64,000 bases of DNA from Persicitalea sp963803495 (GTDB lineage: Bacteria > Bacteroidota > Bacteroidia > Cytophagales > Spirosomataceae). Location: assembly GCA_963803495.1 (NCBI GenBank), contig CAWDMP010000002.1, forward strand, positions 4,464,001-4,528,000, read 5' to 3'. Shown piece after piece: positions 52,989 through 60,309 of this stretch. Both the position numbers and the translations under genes were made by a program. The notes below the pieces were generated by a model. That model ran no database searches and was not told the DNA's origin. It saw nothing but the letters and a program-made list of their open reading frames with translations. Numbering within the stretch: position 1 is the stretch's first letter; every line of letters starts with the position of its first letter.

Positions 52989-54034
52989 TTTTGGGAGAGG
53001 TTGACGGGCTCGGGCCGTAGTTCGGTAGCGGGCGGCGTACCGGATTTTTTATTTTTAAATAAAACCACTAAGAAAGCCAGCGCGCCGACAACCAGCATGA
53101 AAAGCATTTGGGTACCGTGAATGAAGGTCGCAAGCGTGACGCCGTCGGCCTGCGTGAGGCCGTAGAGCACGACCACGTTACCTACCAGTAGGTGGTACGC
53201 TCCGATGCCGCCCTGCGTGGGGGCCGTCATGCCGATGGCCCCGATGACGAGTACCGTCAGCCCAGCGAGCAGACCGAGGTCGGCGGTTTCGGGAATGCAG
53301 AAAAACAGCACGTAGGATACCAGGTAGTAGAACACCCAGATCAGGCAGGTACTCAGGATAAACAATCCCGGACTGCGGAGCTTGCGCACGCTCAGCAATC
53401 CCTCGGCCATGCCTTTCAAAAAATCCAGAATTTTACCGACGATCGCATTCGCCATGAGCTTTTCGCGTAAATTTTTATTTCTTATAATATATACCACGGC
53501 AACGATGGCGATAAGTACCAGGACGCCAGCCACGATCAGTAGTACATTCGGGCCCTCGGACGGCCCGCCTACTTTGCCGCCAAAGAAGTCCAGAAAGAAA
53601 GTACTCAGCCGATCGAATTCCAGCAGGAAATTGAGCCCGATTAAAATCAGCAAAAATAGTACGTCGAATACCCGCTCGGCCACCACCGTACCGAAGCTCA
53701 GGTTGACGGGTACCTTTTCTAGCTTGTAGAGCGTCCCGCAACGCGTCACCTCGCCCATTCGAGGCACGATGTAATTGGCAAAATAGCCCGTCAGTACAGC
53801 GATGGTCGCATCGAACAGGCCGGGCTGGTGCCCCGAGGGTTCGAGCAGCATCTGCCAGCGCCAGGCGCGCGTGATGTGCGCCAGCATAAGGATGAGGCAG
53901 GAAAGCGCGATCCAGCGCCAGTCGGCCGCCCGCAGCCGCTCGAGCATGGCGTCCAGGTCCATGTCTTTGAACACAAACCAGAGCAGCCCACCGGCGAGTA
54001 GGAGGGAGATAGTGTATTTGAGGGCATTTTTCAT
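52985..54034 (-). CDS. Lysylphosphatidylglycerol synthetase/UPF0104-type membrane protein (flippase-like)
   Basis: 349 residues, about eight helices. Typical UPF0104 start KYTISLLLAGGLLWFVFKDMD and WRWIALSCLILMLAHITRAWRWQMLL (~residues 40-65); later YFANYIVPRMGEVTRC, and IGAIGMTAPTQGGIGAYHLLVGN (~268). The MprF-like helical domain flips lipids; the synthase half is absent, so this may flip or carry an undecaprenyl or heptose-linked lipid. Coupled to rfaE2. Confidence 0.85.
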   Translation of the reverse strand: MKNALKYTISLLLAGGLLWFVFKDMDLDAMLERLRAADWRWIALSCLILMLAHITRAWRWQMLLEPSGHQPGLFDATIAVLTGYFANYIVPRMGEVTRCGTLYKLEKVPVNLSFGTVVAERVFDVLFLLILIGLNFLLEFDRLSTFFLDFFGGKVGGPSEGPNVLLIVAGVLVLIAIVAVVYIIRNKNLREKLMANAIVGKILDFLKGMAEGLLSVRKLRSPGLFILSTCLIWVFYYLVSYVLFFCIPETADLGLLAGLTVLVIGAIGMTAPTQGGIGAYHLLVGNVVVLYGLTQADGVTLATFIHGTQMLFMLVVGALAFLVVLFKNKKSGTPPATELRPEPVNLSQK

Positions 54035-54048
54035 GTGAGGTCGTTTCT

Positions 54049-54160
54049 TTGTTTAGAAGAGGTTTATTTGTTTATCTATTGAATAGCAAAAACTGGATTC
54101 ACATACGATACCCAGATGAGAAAATTAAACAAATAAACACATCAACAAATAAACAATTAC
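54049..54160. repeat. Inverted pair of GTTTATTTGTTTA words upstream of the flippase-like gene
   Basis: Left arm 54049-54080 (TTTGTTTAG, GGTTTATTTGTTTATC) faces right arm 54124-54156 (TTAAACAAATAAACAC, TCAACAAATAAACAATTAC), ~45 bases apart. The right arm touches the panD stop. The same words recur at 28806-28920, 15187-15206, 46118-46150 and 56221-56250. Confidence 0.65.
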
Positions 54161-54504
54161 ACAACAAAATTCCCTTCCACCGGAAACACCACCTTGGGCT
54201 GGAACGTCTTGGATTCCTCCTCTGACATAGTACCGTAGGCGATGATGATGACCACATCACCGACCTGGGCTTTGCGGGCGGCGGCGCCGTTGAGGCATAC
54301 GATGCCCGAGCCGCGCTCGCCCCGGATGGCGTAGGTCACGAGGCGCTCGCCGTTATTGTTGTTCACGACGTGTACCTGCTCGTTTTCTATGATCCCCACG
54401 GCGTCCATCAAATCCTCGTCGATCGTGATACTGCCGATGTAATTGAGCTCGGCCTGCGTCACCTTCACCCGGTGGATTTTGGACTTCATCAAAGTGATTT
54501 GCAT
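54157..54504 (-). CDS. panD: Aspartate 1-decarboxylase
   Basis: 115 residues. Pyruvoyl enzyme forming beta-alanine for pantothenate. The self-cleavage site is Gly24-Ser25 in LNYIGSITIDEDLM; other conserved parts are KSKIHRVKVTQAEL, RLVTYAIRGERGSGIVCLNGAAA and GDVVIIIAYG. Full length. It is the gene before the flippase-like one, with a word-array spacer. Divergent MocA-type gene starts 214 bases away; no gene in that spacer. Confidence 0.95.
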   Translation of the reverse strand: MQITLMKSKIHRVKVTQAELNYIGSITIDEDLMDAVGIIENEQVHVVNNNNGERLVTYAIRGERGSGIVCLNGAAARKAQVGDVVIIIAYGTMSEEESKTFQPKVVFPVEGNFVV

Positions 54505-54718
54505 GTGTTTGCTATGGTGTGAGTTTTCTTTATGTGAAGCGACCTGGCCCGAAAAATTCGCCGAAGTTACGGTGAATATGCGACCGACCCAAAACGTGAC
54601 TCGTGTACTGGCGGTTCAATAATCAACGTATTTTGGAACTTATCCACCGGGCCAATCACAATTTTCGTTAAATTCGGGCCTGAATGATTTCAATAACCGC
54701 AAAACCTATTTCACCCTT

Positions 54719-56215
54719 ATGATGAATAACGACAAAGAAGAAAACGGCGTATCGCGCCGCAAATTTTTACAGAACGGCACGGCGGCCGTCGTGGGAGCAT
54801 CGGCCCTCGGCAGCTTTTTTATCGTGCCGCGCCATGTGCTGGGTAAGGGCTTCCGCGCCCCGAGCGACAAACTGAACATTGCCAGCATCGGCATCGGGGG
54901 CAAAGGCTCTTCCGACCTCAAGAACGCCTACAACAACGGAGCCGAGAACATCGTCGCGCTATGCGACGTGGATTGGGACCGCGGCAAGCAAAGCTTCGAC
55001 GCGCATCCCAAAGCCAAAAAATACAAGGATTATCGCAAGATGTTCGACGAAATGAGCAAGGACATCGATGCCGTGACCATCTCGACGCCCGACCACCAGC
55101 ACGCCGTGGCTGCGATGGCCGCGATGCAACTGGGCAAGCACGTGTACGATCAGAAACCGCTTACGCACGACATCTACGAAGCCCGGATGCTGACCGAAGC
55201 CGCCCGTAAATACAAAGTCGTGACGCAGATGGGCAACCAGGGTGCCTCCAATCCCGGGCAGCAGCAGATGATGGCCTGGTTCGACAAGGGCCTGATCGGG
55301 AAGGTTACTGAGGTCCACGCCTGGACCAACCGCCCCGTGTGGCCTCAGGGGATTCCGGTGCCCGAGGGCAAAGGGCCGGCACCCGAGTCGATCGACTGGG
55401 ACCTGTGGGTAGGTACCGCGCCCTGGGTGGAGTACACGCCCGCCTATCACCCCTTCGCCTGGCGCGGCTGGTGGTCGTTTGGTACGGGTGCCCTCGGCGA
55501 CATGGGCTGTCACCTGATCGACCCACCGTTCCGGGTACTTGGGCTGGGCTATCCTACGGAAGTGGAGTGCAGCGTGGGCTCGGTGTTCCTGCAGAATTGG
55601 ACGCCCGAGTACATCCCCGAGGGCTGCCCGCCTTCGTCGCGCACCCAGCTAAAATTTCCGGCGAGCAAGAAAAACAATGCCGAAGTACAAATGACCTGGT
55701 ACGACGGCGGTCTGCGCCCGGCGCACCCCGAGTTGATCCCGGCCGACGATCCGATCGGCGACAACGACAGCTCCAACGGCGCGATGCTGATCGGCGAGAA
55801 AGGCGTAATGACCTGCGGTACTTACGGTCTGGTGCCTAAGCTCTACCTTAAAAACGGCCAGAAAATGGAAATGACCAAGAGCGGCGAGTTCGATACCAAG
55901 TACACGCCCCTGCCCGAATACGGCCACCATGTAGCCTGGACCGACGCCTGCAAAGCGGGCTTCAACAGCAAAGAGCACAAGGAACTAAGGTCGTCGTTCG
56001 ACTACGCCGGGCCCTTGACCGAAACGGTCATCATGGGCAACCTGGGTATTCGTAGCTACAACCTCCGCGAGCAGCGCGCCGACGGCAAAGGATTCACCTA
56101 CCCCGGCCGTAAGAAGCTGTTGTGGGATGGCAAGAACATGAAAGTGACCAATTTCGAGCCCGCCAACCAGTTCGTGAAGCGCGACTACCGCGGCGACTGG
56201 ACTTTGGGGGCGTGA
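54719..56215 (+). CDS. Tat-exported Gfo/Idh/MocA-family oxidoreductase
   Basis: 498 residues. Twin-arginine signal SRRKFLQNGTAAVVGASALG (~residues 12-31), then NAD(P)-binding Rossmann domain (LNIASIGIGGKGSSDL, ~53-68; VDAVTISTPDHQHAVAA type at ~120), the catalytic-type EKPLTH variant here DQKPLTHDIYEARM (~145) and the C-terminal domain with TDACKAGFNSK (~415). Acts in the periplasm on sugars or cyclitols. Two possible ATGs (54719/54722). It opens the MocA-DUF1549-DUF1501 group. Confidence 0.9.
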   Translation: MMNNDKEENGVSRRKFLQNGTAAVVGASALGSFFIVPRHVLGKGFRAPSDKLNIASIGIGGKGSSDLKNAYNNGAENIVALCDVDWDRGKQSFDAHPKAKKYKDYRKMFDEMSKDIDAVTISTPDHQHAVAAMAAMQLGKHVYDQKPLTHDIYEARMLTEAARKYKVVTQMGNQGASNPGQQQMMAWFDKGLIGKVTEVHAWTNRPVWPQGIPVPEGKGPAPESIDWDLWVGTAPWVEYTPAYHPFAWRGWWSFGTGALGDMGCHLIDPPFRVLGLGYPTEVECSVGSVFLQNWTPEYIPEGCPPSSRTQLKFPASKKNNAEVQMTWYDGGLRPAHPELIPADDPIGDNDSSNGAMLIGEKGVMTCGTYGLVPKLYLKNGQKMEMTKSGEFDTKYTPLPEYGHHVAWTDACKAGFNSKEHKELRSSFDYAGPLTETVIMGNLGIRSYNLREQRADGKGFTYPGRKKLLWDGKNMKVTNFEPANQFVKRDYRGDWTLGA

Positions 56216-56216
56216 G

Positions 56217-56250
56217 AGTTGTTTATTTGTTTATGCGTTTATTTGTTTAG
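56217..56250. repeat. GTTTATTTGTTTATGC word array after the MocA gene
   Basis: Two GTTTATTTGTTTA words in direct order immediately after the stop codon, single arm; the matching arms lie at other loci. Confidence 0.55.
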
Positions 56251-56267
56251 TCTTTCGGACTGGACAG

Positions 56268-56312
56268 AAAAGGTCTGCTGGTGCTTTTGGGCATCGGCAG
56301 ACCTTTTTTTTT
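56268..56312 (+). terminator. Terminator after the MocA gene
   Basis: AAAGGTCTGCTGGTGC (56269-56284) pairs, with wobble pairs in the inner part, with GCATCGGCAGACCTTT (56291-56306), followed by a T run. Confidence 0.85.
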
Positions 56313-56373
56313 AGTAGATCGTTTGCTGCTTCGCCCTTTTGTGTTTTTGAAGTTATTACTTTGAAATAGAACT

Positions 56374-58734
56374 ATGCAAGAAGCAATACAAAACTTCTGG
56401 CTCTGGCAATTCCTGGGACGCCTGCACCCGCTGATCGTGCATTTCCCGGTCGGGTTGCTGTGCGTGGCCCTGGTGCTGGAGGTACTTGACTGGCGCGGAC
56501 GTTCCAGCAACTTTCGCGCGGGTACTACCGCCCTGGTCTGGATTGGCGCGGCGAGCTCGGTGGTGGCGGTGGTGTTTGGGCTACTCTTGGCTAACGTAGA
56601 AGAGTACGGCGGTGGGGCGGTGGAATTTCACCAATGGGCGGGCATCGCCACGATGTCGCTGGCGCTGCTGACGTTGTGGATGTTGCGCTCGGGGCGATTA
56701 GCTGCCTTTCGGTCTTCGCTGATTTTGACCGTGGTCGGCGTGAGCGTAGCGGGACACTACGGCGCCATGCTCACCCACGGCGACGACTACCTCACCAGCG
56801 TACTGCCGTACGGACAAGAGCAACGGGAAAGCGATTTTGATGCAACCCAGTTCTCTTTCGCCTCTAACAGCGGCCAGCCGCTTTCCGAGACCCAGGTGGC
56901 GGAGTTGAATCTTGAAGTACGCTCCATTCTGGCGCACAACTGTTACAGTTGCCACGGTTCTACCAAGAGCAAAGGGCAATTGCGGCTCGATAAGCGCGAA
57001 TTTATTGATAAGGGCGGCGAGAACGGTATCATCCTGGTAGCGCGCCAGCCGGAAGAAAGCGAAATGATTCGGCGCGTCAAGCTACCTACGGGCCACGACG
57101 ATGCCATGCCGACCAAGGGTAAGCGGCTCACGGAAAAAGAGATTGCCACCCTCGCATTCTGGATCGAGCAAGGGGCACCCTGGCCCACCGGCGAGCAGAA
57201 GAGCATTTATCGCGTAGCGCCCCTCGAACCGCGCAATCCCGCGCTACCGCCCGCCGTGGCGGGGCTAGACAATCCCGTGGATCGGTTTGTCAACGTCTAT
57301 TTTAAAGAAAACAAAGTTGCCTGGCAGAAACCAGTCAGCGATCGCTTGTACATTAGGCGGGTATTCTTAGATGTAGTAGGCCTCCTGCCGCCGCCCCGCC
57401 GGGTCGTGGCGTTCATGCAGGATACCGGCCCCGACAAGCGTGAAATCCTGGTCCGCGAGCTCTTGAGCCGCAACGAGGACTACGCCCAGCATTGGCTCAC
57501 ATTCTGGAACGACGCCCTCCGCAACGACTACTCCGGCACCGGCTACATCACCGGCGGCCGCACTGACATTACCGCGTGGCTCTATAACTCCTTGAAGACC
57601 AACAAACCCTATAATTGGTTTGTGCGCGAACTGGTCAGTCCTAGTGAAGCGTCGGCGGGCTTTGTGAAGGGCATTAAGTGGCGGGGTACCATCAATTCGA
57701 GTCAACGCGTGGAGATGCAGGCGGCGCAGAATGTGGCGCAGGTATTTTTAGGGTTGAATCTTAAATGTGCTTCCTGCCACGACAGCTTCGTGAGCGACTG
57801 GAAGCTGGCTGATGCCTACGCCTTCGCTAATGTGTTTGCCGACACGTTGTTGGAAATCAACCGATGCGACAAGCCTACTGGTGAAATGGCCGGTCGGGGT
57901 ATTTTATTCAAGGAGCTAGGCGAGGTCAGCGTCGATGCTACCACCGAGCAGCGCCTTCGCGAACTCGCCGATTTCCTGACCCAGCCGAAGGATGGCCGTC
58001 TGTACCGTACGCTCGTCAACCGAATCTGGGCCCAGCTCATGGGGCGCGGCATCGTGGAGCCCGTCGACGTGATGGACAACCTGCCCTGGAGCCAGAATTT
58101 ACTGGATTGGCTGGCATACGATTTTGTGGAAAACGGCTACGACATCAAGAAGTTGCTATTCACGATTCTGACTTCAAAAACCTACCAAATGCCTTCCGTG
58201 AGCGTACAGGAGCCGGACTTGCTCACCGCGCCCAGCTACGTGTTCAGCGGCATGGTGCGCCGCCGACTTACCGCCGAGCAATTCTCCGACGCCGTGAGCG
58301 TGGTGTTCAGCCGGGTGTACCCCGATTCCGCGATCGCCTTCGAGCGAATGCCCGAAACGATCGTGCAGGAAGCACCGTTTTCACGGGCATCCTTAGTCAA
58401 GAACGATCCTTTCCTGACCGCTTTGGGTCGACCAAACCGTGAAACCGTCAGTACCAGCCGAAGTACCCAGGCCAATCTGTTGCAAGCCTTAGAACTCACC
58501 AATGGCGAACGATTCAACGCCGCCATCGTGCAAGGGGCGACCCGTTGGCAGGCTCGGTACCCACAATCCGATGCGCTGGTCAGGGCGTTGTACCATCGGG
58601 CGCTGAGCCGTAACCCCAGCACTAGAGAACTGGCCGTGGCCACCGCTATTTTGGGCAAGACACCCAGCGTCGAGGGTATTCAAGATTTGGCTTGGGCCAT
58701 GGTGTTGCATCCTGAGTTTCAGTTGATATTTTGA
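56374..58734 (+). CDS. Membrane-anchored cytochrome-like DUF1549/DUF1553 protein (planctomycete type)
   Basis: 786 residues. The N-terminal ~145 residues contain four membrane helices (DUF2231-like: LHPLIVHFPVGLLCVALVLEVLDW). A haem-c type domain follows with CYSCH (residues 190-194) and LPTGHDDAMPTKGKRL, then DUF1549 (~305-500; WLTFWNDALRNDYSG) and DUF1553 (~520-760; YRTLVNRIWAQLMGRG, LLFTILTSKTYQ). A second CASCH is at residues 465-469. Usually paired with a DUF1501 gene, as here. Periplasmic electron transfer or hydrolysis is suspected but not shown. Confidence 0.88.
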   Translation: MQEAIQNFWLWQFLGRLHPLIVHFPVGLLCVALVLEVLDWRGRSSNFRAGTTALVWIGAASSVVAVVFGLLLANVEEYGGGAVEFHQWAGIATMSLALLTLWMLRSGRLAAFRSSLILTVVGVSVAGHYGAMLTHGDDYLTSVLPYGQEQRESDFDATQFSFASNSGQPLSETQVAELNLEVRSILAHNCYSCHGSTKSKGQLRLDKREFIDKGGENGIILVARQPEESEMIRRVKLPTGHDDAMPTKGKRLTEKEIATLAFWIEQGAPWPTGEQKSIYRVAPLEPRNPALPPAVAGLDNPVDRFVNVYFKENKVAWQKPVSDRLYIRRVFLDVVGLLPPPRRVVAFMQDTGPDKREILVRELLSRNEDYAQHWLTFWNDALRNDYSGTGYITGGRTDITAWLYNSLKTNKPYNWFVRELVSPSEASAGFVKGIKWRGTINSSQRVEMQAAQNVAQVFLGLNLKCASCHDSFVSDWKLADAYAFANVFADTLLEINRCDKPTGEMAGRGILFKELGEVSVDATTEQRLRELADFLTQPKDGRLYRTLVNRIWAQLMGRGIVEPVDVMDNLPWSQNLLDWLAYDFVENGYDIKKLLFTILTSKTYQMPSVSVQEPDLLTAPSYVFSGMVRRRLTAEQFSDAVSVVFSRVYPDSAIAFERMPETIVQEAPFSRASLVKNDPFLTALGRPNRETVSTSRSTQANLLQALELTNGERFNAAIVQGATRWQARYPQSDALVRALYHRALSRNPSTRELAVATAILGKTPSVEGIQDLAWAMVLHPEFQLIF

Positions 58735-58840
58735 AGAGAAGGAGGAAAGGACGGGGCGAACCCATGTGTTCACCCGTCGCGCGTCAGCTCCGGTATAAAG
58801 GTAGCCTTGAAATTTCGTTTAAAAACATGACTTGACTAAC

Positions 58841-58871
58841 AACGGGCGAGCCGCCCGTACCACAACTACAC
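58841..58871. repeat. REP-like element, copy of 44565-44590
   Basis: CGGGCGAGCCGCCCGTACC and ACAACTACAC match the element beside DUF819, and the copy ends one base before the DUF1501 start codon at 58873. Confidence 0.75.
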
Positions 58872-58872
58872 C

Positions 58873-60307
58873 ATGAAACCAACCTGGAACCGTCGAGAAT
58901 TTTTACAGCGTAGTAGCGCCGCCACCTTGGCCGCATTGGCAGCGGGCGCGCCGATGTCGAGCTTGCTTTCTAGTTGCCGACAGGATGCGCAAGGCCGCAC
59001 CAGCGGTACGGCCGACACCGTGATTCTGCTGTGGATGGCGGGGGGCATGGCGCACACCGAGACCTTCGACCCAAAGCGCTACACGCCCTACGAAAAAGAT
59101 ATGCAGGGCGATCGGGTACTAAGCACTTTCCCCTCGGTACCTACGGCGCTCGATGGTATTCATTTTTCTCAGGGACTAGAATCGATTGGTAAGGTAATGG
59201 ACAAAGGCGCGCTCATTCGCTCCTACGTGGCCGCCGACCTGGGGCATATCCTGCACTCGCGCCACCAGTACAACTGGCATACGTGCTACGAACCACCCCA
59301 AACTGTCGCCGCGCCACACATCGGGGCCTGGATCGCCAAAGAGTTGGGGCCAAAAAATCCGGTAATTCCCGCCTTTGTAGACATCGGGCAGCGGTTCACC
59401 GTCGGGGAAGCCGAGGAGTTGAAAGCCTTTCACACGGCAGGTTTTTTGGGTAATGAATTCGGGCCTTTTTTTATTCCTGATCCTACCCAAGGGCTCGATA
59501 GCGTCAAGCCGCCGGTGGGCATGGACGCCAGGCGGTTCGAGCGCCGCAACCAGCTTTACAATGACCTGATCAGCAGCAGCCCGATGGGCGAATACGGCAG
59601 CGACTACCAAAAGGAATCGTTGCGTCGCTCGATGGAGCAGGCCTATATGCTGCTCAATTCGCCCGAAGCCAAAGCCTTCGACCTGAGTACCGAACCGAAG
59701 GAAAGCTACGATAAGTACGATACCGGAAAATTTGGCTTGGGTTGCCTACTCGCCAAGCGACTTACCGAACAAGGTGCGCGCTTCATTAGCGTCACTACCG
59801 AGTACGAGCCGTTCAAGGGCTTCGATACCCACGAAAACGGCCACACCCGCATGGTCGACATGAAAAAAATGATCGACGGTCCCGTGGCGCAACTGATCCA
59901 GAGACCTCGACGAAAGTGGCCAACTCGACCGTACGCTCGTGGTACTCGCCAGCGAGTTCAGCCGCGATATGATGGTGGAAGGCCGACCCGACCAAAAGGT
60001 GAAGGAACAGGTCAAGCAACCCGATATTCTTTCAGACCCGAAATTCTACGGCATGCACCGCCACTTCACCGATGGCTGCTCGCTGCTGATGTTCGGCGGT
60101 GGCATCAAGCGCGGCTTCGTCTACGGCAAAACCGCCGACGAACGCCCCTGCAAATCCATCGAAAATCCCGTCAAAATCGACGGAATTCACCAGACGATCT
60201 ACCACGCGCTGGGCATTCCACCTGAAACAGAGTACGAAATCGAAAAGCGTCCGTTCTACACGACACCGGATGGGAAAGGAAAGGCGGTGCTGGAGTTGCT
60301 GGGGTAG
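58873..60307 (+). pseudogene. Tat-exported DUF1501 protein, single-base frameshift
   Basis: Twin-arginine signal NRREFLQRSSAATLAALAAG (~residues 5-24), then DUF1501 (sulfatase/alkaline-phosphatase-like fold): VILLWMAGGMAHTETFDPK (~residue 50), DLGHILHSRHQYNWH and FGLGCLLAKRLTEQGARFI. At about 59902 the given frame changes from VAQLIQ to basic sequence; removing one A gives DLDESGQLDRTLVVLASEFSRD and the normal end (HHALGIPPE-type, GKAVLELLG) at 60307. So one inserted base breaks an otherwise complete gene. Functions with the upstream DUF1549/1553 protein. Confidence 0.87.
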
Positions 60308-60309
60308 CC

